Source: Candidatus Uhrbacteria bacterium (GTDB taxonomy: Bacteria; Patescibacteriota; Patescibacteriia; UBA9934; UBA11717). From it: 26,059 nucleotides of DNA. The notes beneath the pieces are model-generated. The model was given only the letters and a program-made list of their open reading frames with translations, ran no database searches and had not been told where the DNA came from. The number at the start of each line of letters is the position of its first letter. Position 1 is the first letter of the stretch. Below are positions 1 to 11,400 of the stretch, piece by piece. The stretch spans positions 1,679 to 27,737 of the forward strand of contig DOMJ01000022.1 in the NCBI GenBank assembly GCA_003509895.1. Direction: 5' to 3'. The position numbers and the translations under genes were made by a program.

Positions 1-17
1 AACATCGTCGACGATAA
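1..17 (+). CDS. 3' end of an upstream gene (possibly rpsU)
   Basis: One reading frame ends His-Arg-Arg-Arg-stop (TAA at 15-17), just before a strong terminator. An Arg-rich C-terminus immediately before yqeY is what ribosomal protein S21 (rpsU) would look like, and rpsU-yqeY is a common neighbour pair. Only four residues are visible, so this is a guess from context. Confidence 0.25.
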
Positions 18-19
18 CA

Positions 20-45
20 AAACCCCCCGAAAGGGGGGTTTTGTG
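20..45 (+). terminator. Intrinsic terminator upstream of yqeY
   Basis: A six-G/C stem (CCCCCC, loop GAAA, GGGGGG) is flanked by AAAA and TTTT. It closes the transcript entering from the left and insulates the next gene. Confidence 0.85.
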
Positions 46-84
46 CTATGCTCTAAGTGTATTTGATTCCTGATAACCTTTTTT

Positions 85-540
85 ATGAGCATTCAAGAGA
101 AAATTTCCGAGGATTTAAAGACCGCTATGAAGGCGCGTCAGGCGGATGTGGTCACTGCGTTACGTGGATTACAATCGGCACTTAAAAATAAACAGATTGA
201 GCTTCAGCGAGAGTTGGAAGATTCGGAGGTGATTGATGTTTTAAAATCTTCGAGCAAGCAGCTCAAGGATGCGTTGCAGGATTTTTTGAAAGCGGAACGC
301 AAAGATCTTATAGAAAAAACGCAGACGGAGCTGGATTTGATTGCTAAATTTCTCCCAACACCCATGGAACGAACAAAGATTCGTGAGCATGTGGTCAAGA
401 TTGCTACAGACATTGGTGTTACGACGGTAGCAGATATGGGAAAACTGATGGGTGCGGTCGTAAAAGCGATTGGGGCGACGGCCAACGGGGAAGACGTACG
501 TAAAGAAGTAGATGATTTTTTGAAAGGGAAGAAGGAATAA
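85..540 (+). CDS. yqeY: YqeY / GatB-Yqey domain protein
   Basis: A 151-aa protein matching the YqeY family along its full length. It has the typical opening (MSIQEKISEDLKTAMKAR, then ALRGLQSALKNKQIEL) and the C-terminal segment with MGKLMGAVVKAI near residues 117-128. The fold resembles the tail domain of GatB, the tRNA-dependent amidotransferase subunit; its role is thought to be tRNA-related but is not settled. The ATG has no Shine-Dalgarno sequence (it is preceded by a T-run). A -10-like TGATAA at 71-76 leaves 8 nt before the ATG, suggesting a leaderless mRNA. The gene stands alone between two terminators. Confidence 0.9.
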   Translation: MSIQEKISEDLKTAMKARQADVVTALRGLQSALKNKQIELQRELEDSEVIDVLKSSSKQLKDALQDFLKAERKDLIEKTQTELDLIAKFLPTPMERTKIREHVVKIATDIGVTTVADMGKLMGAVVKAIGATANGEDVRKEVDDFLKGKKE

Positions 541-572
541 AAAGCCGGAGCCTCGTGCTCCGGCTTTATATA
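541..572 (+). terminator. yqeY terminator
   Basis: An AAAGCCGGAGC / GCTCCGGCTTT hairpin with a short loop starts right after the TAA stop of yqeY. It ends in a T-rich run. Confidence 0.85.
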
Positions 573-676
573 GAGGGAATGAAACGCATGCGTCTTACAG
601 GAGGTGGGTGTATTTTATTTCACAGAAGCGTTTGGTTATAAACACGTGGGTAGACGGAATTGTCCCCAGTTTGGCG

Positions 677-706
677 GTGACGTGTTCTGTGTAAGTCGGG
701 TACAAT
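677..706 (+). promoter_or_regulatory. Putative promoter of the surface-protein operon
   Basis: TACAAT (701-706) is preceded by GGG and lies 18 bp from a weak -35-like GTGACG (677-682). Transcription would begin near 713, giving a leader of about 14 nt before the ATG at 727. It is the only promoter-like element seen between the yqeY terminator and the first operon gene. Confidence 0.5.
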
Positions 707-726
707 GAGCGCAATAACAGGCCAAA

Positions 727-2484
727 ATGTACATGGTGAATTGGCTCAGATCATCTCTCGTCCCGTTTGTAAGCATAACGACGGTTGTTGTTATGAGTTT
801 TCTGTTCTTTGGGGTACACACAACGTACGCACAGGAGGTAGCCCTACAGGGATTACAAACGGTTGGGGATGCAACGGGGTTGGGACAGGAAGATATTCGT
901 GTCATTATAGGAAACATTGTGCGCATTGTTCTTGGATTTCTTGGGTTGGTTGCCGTCATCATAGTGATTTACGCCGGTGCGCTATGGATGATGGCCAAGG
1001 GAGACCCCGCAAAAGTTCAAAAAGCAAAGTCTATTTTAGTGAATGCCGGTATTGGATTGGTTATCATCTTGTCGGCACTGACCATTACGCAGTTTGTGCT
1101 GAACTCTTTGGCGGCAGCGACGGGTCTTGGAACGGGCACGAGTACGTCGAGTGACCAGGTTATTATTGATCCGTTAAGCAGCTCTCTTGGAAGCGGTATT
1201 TTAGATTCACATTATCCAACGCGTAACGCACAAAACGTGCCACGTAATACGGCGATTGTTGTCCTGTTCCGCGAGGAGATTGACCCTGCCAGCCTCATGG
1301 AGGGGTATGCAGGGGATCCTTCGGTTGCGCTGCCGTTGAATGAAGGATCGGTGGTGATTTATCCAACCGATTTGGGAGAGAGTGCCGCACTGACGTCGGA
1401 GGAAGTCAATGTATCGGTAACGCCGGATTTCAAGAGCTTTGTGTTTGACCCGGTTCCTTATTTGGGAAGTGCAACACAGGACACGGCCTATACGGTAGAA
1501 TTGTCAAATAACATTCAAAAAATAGACGGTGATCCGGCTTTTACAGGTGCATTTGCCGATGGGTACGCCTGGCGCTTTACGGTTTCTACCGAGTTGGATC
1601 TTGTTCCACCGCGTGTGGAGTCGGTGATTCCGATTGCGTCCACCACTAATGCAAGAAACATTTTGATTCAAATTCATTACTCGGAGCCGGTGAATCCTAT
1701 TTCCGCTTCCGGTCCTACCTCTACGTTTTCAAACATTGTTGCAACCGGATCTGCGGGCGTGGTGGCGGGAAACTGGGGACTTGTGAATCAATTTCAAAGT
1801 AATGAATTTATTTCCGATCTTGCCTGTGGCACCAACTCGTGTGGCGAGGTGATCTATTGTTTACCCGCAAATGACGCGTTGGCTGTTAATGTCCTTGCCG
1901 CGAGTTTGGGTGCAGAACCTCCTGCCGCGCTTCTTCCTCCAAACGGGGTTATTGATATGGCAGGGAACTCTCTTGATGGCAACGCCGACGGTGTGGCAAC
2001 GGGCCCAACCACGGATAGTTACACGTGGAGTTTTTCTACCAACGACACCATTGTTCTTGCACCGCCCCAAATTGTCTCCACGATACCGGCTATCTCTCCC
2101 GGATTGCCGGGCCAAAATGTGGCGTTTGACCAGCCGGTGAGCCTCTTGTTTGACTCGCTGTTGTCGTTGAGTACGGTGAATGCCGATGCTCTTCAACTGC
2201 GCTCTCCAACGGAGACGCTTTGGTTTACGTTTAGATCGGCGGTGAGTGGATACCCAAACCCTACCAATCCGGCGATAACGATTCCTTCGCACCAAGTTAC
2301 GGTGATGCATGGTATTTTTTCGAGCGCACAGATTTACGGTATTGAAGCCGACTCATCCCTACGCAGTATTTATCAAAACTGTTTTACGCCGTCGCGTAGT
2401 CAGACCTGTACCGGTGGGGAAGCCAACTGTTGTAACGATGAGTCTCAATCCGGTGTCTGTACCTACCCTCACTTTACCCTATGA
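727..2484 (+). CDS. T4SS pilin-like N-terminus fused to Ig-like (Big_5-type) domains
   Basis: A 585-aa secreted, membrane-anchored protein. Residues 1-35 are a signal peptide ending TYA|QE. Residues ~53-133 hold two hydrophobic helices separated by a short charged turn (AKGDPAKVQKAKS), the layout of VirB2/TrbC-type pilins (likely the Pfam T4SS_pilin family). The rest is about three beta-rich modules of SbsA/Big_5 type. Recurring signs are a PP.V.S.IP opening, a strand with F...I or Y..PV, and closing YAWRFTV and YTWSFST. The C-terminus is short and Cys-rich (CTGGEANCCND). No SD precedes the ATG; an in-frame ATG at 733 is an alternative start. Its TGA stop overlaps the next ATG by 4 bp, so the two are translationally coupled. 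Role (inference): surface or pilus-associated adhesin. Exact function unknown. Confidence 0.8.
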   Translation: MYMVNWLRSSLVPFVSITTVVVMSFLFFGVHTTYAQEVALQGLQTVGDATGLGQEDIRVIIGNIVRIVLGFLGLVAVIIVIYAGALWMMAKGDPAKVQKAKSILVNAGIGLVIILSALTITQFVLNSLAAATGLGTGTSTSSDQVIIDPLSSSLGSGILDSHYPTRNAQNVPRNTAIVVLFREEIDPASLMEGYAGDPSVALPLNEGSVVIYPTDLGESAALTSEEVNVSVTPDFKSFVFDPVPYLGSATQDTAYTVELSNNIQKIDGDPAFTGAFADGYAWRFTVSTELDLVPPRVESVIPIASTTNARNILIQIHYSEPVNPISASGPTSTFSNIVATGSAGVVAGNWGLVNQFQSNEFISDLACGTNSCGEVIYCLPANDALAVNVLAASLGAEPPAALLPPNGVIDMAGNSLDGNADGVATGPTTDSYTWSFSTNDTIVLAPPQIVSTIPAISPGLPGQNVAFDQPVSLLFDSLLSLSTVNADALQLRSPTETLWFTFRSAVSGYPNPTNPAITIPSHQVTVMHGIFSSAQIYGIEADSSLRSIYQNCFTPSRSQTCTGGEANCCNDESQSGVCTYPHFTL

Positions 2485-5400
2485 CCATAAAAGCAAACTA
2501 TTGGTCTTTGGGCCTTGGATTGTTAGGCCTTGTTCTGTTGAGTGCCTTTTTTTTGGCTCATCCGGCGCTGGCGCAGACGGCGGCGGATCTTGGATTAAAT
2601 GACCAGTTTAATCCGGGTCTTGGCACACAGGATCCACGGATTATTATTGCGAATGTTATTCGTGTGATACTTGGGTTTTTGGGTATTGTGGCCGTGGGAA
2701 TCATTATGTATGGCGGTTTTGTTTTGATGACGGGCAGCGATAGAGAAGGGGTGGTAGCAAAAGCGCAAAGCATTATTGTGAATGGAGTGGTTGGACTCGT
2801 GATTATTTTGTCAGCCTTTGCGATTACACAATTTGTTTTGTCTACTCTTTTGGATGCGACGGGGGCAAATAATAGTGTGAATGGTTCAGAATTTGATTCT
2901 CAAGGTGGCCCGCCAGGCGGAGTGCCGTTTGGAAGCGGATTTACACTTAAAAGTGTGACCCCGGCAGGTCCGGTGCCCATAAGAAACGTGGTGGTGCAAA
3001 TTGCCCTTTCTTCCCATGTTAATCCTAGTACCGTGAACGACAACGTTGTCGTGCGACCGGTTGGGTCTACAACGCCTGTGCCCGGAACGTTTGTGGCCAC
3101 GGGACCGGTGATTCGCTTTACGCCGGAGGCAACGTGCCCTACTCCCAATACATCGCGACATTGTTTTACTGCCGATACCGCGTTTGAGGTGGTGATTGCA
3201 AGTGGACTCAAGAGCAGCAACGGATCGTTTGTGAATTGTGGATTTGCCGGTTGTGTGGAAACCTTTGTTACGGGATCCTTGGTGGACGTTACGCCGCCGA
3301 CGATTACCATTACGTATCCATCCTCGGGTGATAGCGTCAGTACCTCACCGGATGTTCCGATGACCATGTCCGTTGGAGACGATGCGGGAATTGGATTAAT
3401 TGAGGGATTTGTAGATGCAGAGTCGATCGGCACCGATGCTCCTATGAGCCTTGCCGTTGATTACACAGCGATTGTTAACTGGTCTGCTTCCGGCTTGGTT
3501 CCACAATCCTCGCACGCTATGTACGCGACGGTTACAGATCTTGCCGGACAAAGCACGGACGCGTCTTCCGTGAATGTAATCGCACGACCGGATCATTGCT
3601 TTGATGGTGTGCAGAACTTTGGCGAAACCGGTTTGGATTGCGGGGGAGAGGTGGCCTTGGCAGATTATTGTGGTGCCTGTTCCGGGGATGCGTGTACGTC
3701 TGATGAGGATTGTTCCACGGGGCACTGTGTCAATAACATCTGTGTGGAACTACCACAGATTATTGACGTATCTCCCGCCAATGGCGCACCGGGAAACTAC
3801 ATTACCATTACGGGCGATGCGCTTGGATCCAGTGCGGGTACCGTTACATTTTTGGGGGATATAACAACAGATGCAGACGATTTAGTTGCCGGTCTTGCGT
3901 GTAGCGCGTGGTCTTCTATGGAGGTTATTGTAATGGTTCCTTCAACGCCGGGTATCTATCCGGTTGGTCCTATTAAAATCACGACAGTAAGCGGATCCAT
4001 AGACAGAACAGACGATAGTAACGGTCCATACCTTCCTGATTTTGAGATAAATACCGTGGTGAGGCCTGGACTCTGTTCTGTGGCGCCTGTAAGCGCGCAA
4101 TTAGGTGATGCGTTTGCGGTAACGGGTGCCAACTTAGGCACGGGCGGCCCGGGAACAGAAGTGTATTTGAGTTCCGCACTCGTGAGCAGTGTCTCCGGTT
4201 GGACGGCGACCAACTTTAACGCAATTGTGCCACCAACACCCGTGGGCGATAAAAACCTCACGGTGCGCGTGGGGTCAGAAGTAAGCAATTCGCTTCATTT
4301 TGAAGTGGAATCTCCAGACGCGGATTCGGCGCCTATTATTTCTTATCTTTCGCCGGAATCCGGTCCGCCGGGAGAGTATCTCACGATTTTTGGTTCCAAC
4401 TTTGGTGCATCTGGGAACGTGTATTTTGTAGACCCCATTACAGGGAATGAAGCCGTTGGGTCTGTTGATTTTCCGGATCTCTGCACGGTAGCGGCATGGA
4501 CGTCTAACGCGATCACCGTAAAAGTACCGAGCGAATACCTTGTGCCATCTGGTGCTCCTATTGCATTTGGAACGCACAACCTTCGCGTAGAGCGCACACC
4601 TACCCTTGTGAGTGAGAATGTTGGATTTGGTATTGTCTCCGGTACGCCAGGTCCCGGTATTTGTGGTATTACCCCCGTCTCGGGTCCGTCCGGCGTGGTG
4701 ATGAGTATCTATGGCGAAAACTTTGGATCGTCTATGGATTCCGTGACGTTTTACAACGGTCAAGCGGCTGTTGTGTCCAGTTGGGATGATGAAGAAATTC
4801 AGGTAACAGTTCCACCGGCAGCCGTTACGGGTCCTGTGGTTGTAAACGTGGCGGGGGATGACAGCAACGAAGCGAATTTTGAGGTTGGTTTTTGTAACCC
4901 ATCAAACGATACGTGTTCTACGGGAAGTCGTTGTTGTGCGAATACACTTTCCTGTACTCCGGTTGCCGTCGCGTGTGAGGTGACGGTACCTACAACAAAC
5001 TACTTGTTTGAATGGGTCACAGGCCCAATTCCCGTTGTCCCACGCGTAGTACGTCAGTGTGACGATGTAAATGTCGTGAGTCGTGTTGTGAGTCCGTCCC
5101 CTTGGGATGGGCGATCAAATGGAGATCAAGTGTGTTCTAATGCACAACTGTCAGCTGCGTTTACCGTGCCGGTTATCAATCTCAATAGCACGACTATTTT
5201 GATTCAAGCTTGTACGGGAACAGACCCGGAAACACCGTGCGCGAGCGTGTCTCCAACCACCGTTCCCGGGTCATTCGAGCTTCTTTCTGATCGATTTATC
5301 TTTACGCCCGCAAGTCCTTGGAGCCCGGCCACGACCTACCAGGTAACGCTTACAACCGGCATTCTTGCAGCGGGGCCAAACGGAGAGCCGCTCGCCGCGC

Positions 5401-8400
5401 CGTTTGTTTGGACGTTTACAACACGAACGAGTGCAGCGCCTTGTGCCATAGAGCGAGTGCTTATAACCCCCGGTCAATCAACACTCACGGAGCAGGGAAA
5501 TGGACTCGTCAATGTTGATGGAGATGCGGGTGATGTCCAGCTGATTGCAAGCGGTATCGGATCCGATGTCTGTGTGTTACTGAACATTACGGAGCCGATG
5601 AGTTGGTCCACCTCCAACAATGTTGGCGTGCCCGTTTCACCATCAGTGAGTTTGGTACCAACGGTGGCGGCAACGGACACGATTCGTATTGCGCGTGCGG
5701 ATAACGAGACCGTTGGAGGGCCGGTAAGTGCGATTGCAACGCTTATTGCTCAGGGCATCAACGGGCTGAGTTTGGTGACGGTTAATTATACAGATCCGGA
5801 AATCCGCAACTTTTGGCCAAATTGTGACACAGCATGTGTAAACGCTCAAATTGGTGCCGAGTTTAATACGGCAATGAACCCATCAAGTTTAAGTGCGGCA
5901 TCCGTTCATCTGAAGCAGTGTCAAACGGAATTGTGTCAGCAGTTTGTGGCGACCATTCCGGTTACGGTTCACCCGCTTGCGGCCAATGGGCGTGAACAAG
6001 TGATCACCCCAAGTACAGCTCTTGCTCCAAATACGTATTATCGCGTAATTTTTGACGGTACCATTTCCAGTTCCTCCGGCGTTCCGCTTACCGGCCTTAA
6101 TTATGGAGATGGATATTCTTGGACGTTCCGTGTGAGTCCAACGGGCGCCTTGTGCACGGTGGATCATGTTGTTACCTCTCCCGCTTCGGTTACGTTGCAG
6201 GCGATCGGACAAAGACAAGCTTTTTCCGTAACGCCGTTTGGTCCACCGGACTCATGTTCCGATGGTGGACAGAGAATAAGTGCGTCTGGCTTTGATTGGT
6301 CATGGGCGTCTTCCAACGTCACGACGGCCTTTTTGTTAGGAGATCCAACGGGCGCTTTGGATTTGGGAGCGGCGCCGGGCTGTACGAGCTCCTGTGTGTT
6401 GAGTGGATCGGCACCAAATCTGCCGGTGTGCGGTGATGGGTATCGCAACACGCAATTTGAAGAGTGTGATGACGGCAACCTGTTACCAAATGATGGCTGT
6501 TCTTCTTCCTGTTTGTGGGAAGGGTTACCTGCGTGTGGTAACCCGGGCGACCTTTACTGTTGTGGTAATGGCACGCAGGACCCACACGAGGAATGTGACG
6601 ACAGCAACAGTATGGCAGGTGACGGCTGTTCCACTGTGTGTTTAAACGAGGGTTCCGCATCCGTCGGCGCACAATGCGGCAACGGATCATTGGCATACCT
6701 TGCATCTATTGGAGGTGAAGATTGTGATGACGGCAACACAAGTGGAGGAGATGGATGTTCTTCTCAGTGTTTGTATGAAGGATCAAGCTCCCTGCAGCCG
6801 GCAAGTTGCGGAAACGGCATTTTGCAATCCACGGGTGGCGAGGAATGCGATGATGGAAACGCTCTCAATGGAGACGGATGTTCTTCCCAATGTCTTACGG
6901 AGGCCGTGTTATGTGGACCTACGTTGTCTGTTGCCTGTTGTGGAGATGATGTTGTGAACGTTGCAAACAGGGAACAGTGTGATGGAACGGAGGGATGCAC
7001 AAGTAGCTGCCGTTTGGCGGGATCCTCTTATGCCTACACGTCCCCATCTTTCTGTGGCGACGGTGTCACGGGGATAGGAGAGAATATCCTCTGTGAAGGA
7101 CTTGGGGGAGACGGCCGTGTGGATGGTATACAAGTAGCAGAGGTATCTGTGAACATTACCTCGCAAGATGTGCCGGTAAACGGACTCTTTTCCACGCAAA
7201 TCAGTTCTCAGGAAACGGTATCCACAGAAACGGACACGTCTGCACTTAATGTTCAGTGTACCTGCGAGGCGTCCAACGAATGTCCAACGGGCGGGGTTTC
7301 TTACGCTTGCGGGGCAGCTTCTGGTTGTTGCGCACCACGTCCGGCGTTTCCTACGTTTTACCCAACAGGGTCAGATGTTTGTAGAAACGTAGAAGTACGC
7401 GTTATTTTTGATCAATTTATAGATACAAATAGTCTCTCGGAGGGGCAGATTGTTGCTGCCGCCAGTGCAACTACCACGCCGGATGCGACCATTATGCCAA
7501 CGATTGCACTGCGTATTCCATCTCTGGTTAGTGAAACCGCCTGTACGGCGTTAAATGGGTACTCCTATGTTGCAAAGGCTCCCGTGGATCTTCCGTTTGT
7601 TCCGGTTTTTGTGAACACGTTCTTTACGAGAGTTTTGTCTTTGTTCCAAGCACGATCTGCGGAGGCATTGGCGCCCGGCTGTTACTTTCCCGCAGCACTC
7701 GTGCCGGTAACAGCGAGTGATCATACCGAGGTGATTGTACGATACAGTGCAGCATTGGAGGCGGATCAACTGTATGAAATTGTCGTGGTAGGGGACGCAA
7801 ATCCAACGGATTCAACGGAGACGGGAGTGCGCACAAACGCGGGTGCGGGATTAAATACCCCGAGCGGAGAGGTGATCGGATCCTTTAAGACAGGTAGTCT
7901 GATTTGTGATCTGGATTTATTGGAAGTGAACGATGCAACCGGCAACGGATTATTTTTGCAGGCAAACAGCGAACATACGTACACCGTATCCGCGCTTTCT
8001 CGTGTGAATGCGACCAACGTTCCTGTAACACCGATTCCGGGGGTTTACGATTGGAATATTGCGTGGTCCGTTCCGGACGGAAGTGACATTTTGGCGGTTA
8101 CCGGGGACATTGTGTCGCCAAGCGGAGAGGTGGTTGGAGCGGGCGTTACAAGCGGTCAGATTTCCGGAGACGAGGATGTTTCGGCGATCGCCACTATTAC
8201 CGCAGACACGTTGCATGACCCATCACTTGTTCATAGGACCGTTTCCGATTCTCTCAGGTCTCGCGTGTTTTTGTGTGAGGTTCCCTGGCCGGATAACGTT
8301 ACAACACCGGGAGTCTTTGAGGCGCCATTGAGCGACACGGCGGGTAACGATGATAATTTAGGCGAGGGGACATTCTGGTCTAACTTCTCTACACTCTATT

Positions 8401-11400
8401 GTCGCGCAGAAACGGCTCCGGAAAGTGCTCTTTTGGGCATTCCAACGGCATATGCGCAGGCCGGCATTTTGCCAAACTTTGAAATCATTCAACCTGTTTT
8501 GCCTCCACCGGGTGTAGACAAAGAATTTATTTTGCGTCATCCAACACAACCGGAAGCCATTGGTCTTCGTGTGATGAGAAACGTTGGCGTGGATGCAAAC
8601 AACGATGGCGACTTCTCGGATACAAATGATGTTCCCGGATTCTTACCTATTGGTCAGTGGTACGGCGAACAGGGATTTAACGGAAGCCCGACGGCGACGG
8701 TTGTGGATGGCTACCGAGCGATTCAAGATGGTAGAACGGTCTATGTAGGTGCCGCCAATATTAGAAGTGGGGGAGATATTGACCCAACTATTTTTGCCAT
8801 TTCCTACAGCGCGAATGCCAGCCCGGAAACGATGGATGTATACAATCAACTCGTATCCAACCTTCAGTTCCTTGCGGGAGATGCGGATCCGTACGCTGTT
8901 TCCAATACGCAAGTGTGTTTAAATAGTGTTGGGGATCCGGTAGCCAATCCCAACGGTGGATTCTTTACGTGTACGACAGACGCACAATGTATTGTGTCCA
9001 CGTCGGATCTGGCAGCCTCTTGTGATTCATCGCGAGATAAAATTCGTCGTGATATTGCGCGTATTGAGGATTTGCGATCCGTGGAGGGCCAGATTGTTGC
9101 CTATGGCGATACACATAAGCACTGTTCGGTGACCACGAATCTTCTGTGTTTGAATGACAGTAATTGTCCCGGAACGGAGAGCTGTAATGCAGATATTCCG
9201 TTGCTTGACGCGGGATCCTTTATTCGTGGATGGTCTGTGAGTGCTTGGCCTTCTTGGAGTTCGGAATTAGGAAATACGCTTGGAACCGCCTTGCCGGTAG
9301 ACCCGGTAAACGCCTTTGCTGTCTGTCCGGCGTCGGATGGATATGATTCCTCAAGTTGTTGGAACGGTTCTACAAATCTCTTCCAATGTCCGGTGGATTC
9401 CCACGTGTATCGCTATCAAAGGAGCGGTATAGAAAACGTGTTGCTTTCCGTTGATTTGGAAACGCAAACACTTGGCAATGGAAACTTGACGTGGACGGCG
9501 GCACCGTTACCGATCGCCACCAATACCACTCTCACGTTTGGCAATTACCAAGTAACAGGGGGGCTCCCAACGCCTACCACATGTAACGGATCAACGTATG
9601 GGGCAGGCGGCGCGTGTGGTGATGGCGTTATAGGAGAATTGAGTCCGGGCGTGCCCGAGGTCTGTGAAATTGGCCAAACAAATACAGAAAGCTGTACCTA
9701 CGACTTTAATGCCAACGGAGTTATTGAGAGTACAGAGGTTGGCGTGCGAGCAACAACATGTGCATCAAGTTGTGCCGCCTACACAAATGACAGCAGCGGA
9801 GACGGTGTTCCTGACTCTCTCTGTATTCAACTCTATTGCGGTAATGGCGTGGTAGACACGGGAGAATTGTGTGACGACGGAGCCTTAAACGGTTTTTACG
9901 GATACTGTTCTACGAGCTGTGATTATGATGCCGCCCTCACGTTAATGTGTGGAAACGGTGCGTTGGAAGGGCCGGAATTGTGTGACGATGGAGCGTTAAA
10001 CGGCCAATACGATGTAGCCGGAGCCGTGTGTGCTTGGGATTGTTCCGGTTCAGGGCCTCGTTGTGGTGATGGTCTTATAAACGGCGCCGAGCAATGCGAC
10101 AGTGTGATTGGATCGTGGCTGGGGGCGCTGTGTTCTGACACACGTGAGCCATGTACAACGGATGCAGAGTGTGCACCTGGCGCAACGTGTGGAGATGGCA
10201 ATGCCGCAAATGACGGTGATCAATTTACGTATAGCACCGCCTACGACGCCTGTCCGTTAATTGGATTCTGTGTTGGTGGGGCGCATCCCAATGCTGTTTG
10301 CAACCCAGCGACAGGTGCTTTGGTGAGCTCTACGGGAGCGTGTACCGACGGTGGTGGTATCTGTACGCAGTTTGAGACGGCACGATCAAGGACGTGCGAA
10401 AGCGATACATCCATGATTACCGCCTGCCAATGGGACACGTGGACAAGTTGTTTGCGACAGGGTTCTTGCGGAGATGGAGTACAAGGTCCCGGTGAGGCGT
10501 GCGATGACGGCAATACGTCCAATAACGACAGTTGTACCAACACGTGTCAGGCAAATGTGTGTGGTGACGGATTCCTCAATCCAAGCTTGGAGAGCTGTGA
10601 TTTGGGATATTCCGTGAATGGAACCGCCTGCGTGGCCAACTACGGTGGCGTGTGTAACTACTGTACAACCACCTGTTCTTATCAAACGGTGAGTGGAGGA
10701 TTCTGTGGAGATGATCTTGTGCAGCCTGTGGGTGGCGAGATCTGCGACGGCAATGCTCCGATGTATTACTTTGACATTGAGGCAACATTTGAGACCTATC
10801 GTGGTGGTGTTTGTTATATCAGTGGGGCGGAGGATCCTGCCCATCCGGGAGCCACTTGTCAGGTGTTGGGCGTCTGTAACGGGGGAACACATAACGGGGA
10901 GACGTGTTCGGTTACATCGTCCGTAATTGGAAATGCGGTGTGGGATTCTCCGGGTTGTTTTGAGAGTGGTGATGGCGGCAGCTGCGTGGTATCCGAGTGT
11001 GAATCAAGTTGTTCAAACTCGTGTCCATTTAACTTTGAATCCATCTTTGCTCTTGCACAGCCATGGCACAGTTTTACCAATGCTGCGATTCCAAACCAAG
11101 GATTTGGCGACTCCATAGAACTGTTTAGCTATGAGACAAACGGAACGTGTAGCGAGAATAGTGACGCAGATTTTAGAGGAGCGGCGTGTCAGGTGAACGT
11201 ACACTGTAATCCAATCGGCCAATCAAATGGAACGTGTCAATTTCTCAATGGGCCGGACTACGCCAAGGTACAGTTTCCGGACTGTCGCGTAGGTGCTTAC
11301 TTGTTGGCAGACGTGGATTACGAGTTTACGTATCCGGAGTTGGATGTGGTCTTTGTGATTGATCAGTCTTCCAGTATGTCTCGTGAGGCCCTGGGAGATG

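Noticed and set aside
608..697. 29-codon GTG-started frame just after AGGAGG at 599-604
   Set aside because: SD-to-start spacing is only 3 nt, the peptide is not recognisable, and ordinary genes here do not use SDs.
705..1154. Open frame starting at an ATG overlapping the first surface gene
   Set aside because: Out of frame with the clear signal peptide/pilin protein at 727; the translation is Cys/His-rich and shows no domain, typical of a shadow frame.
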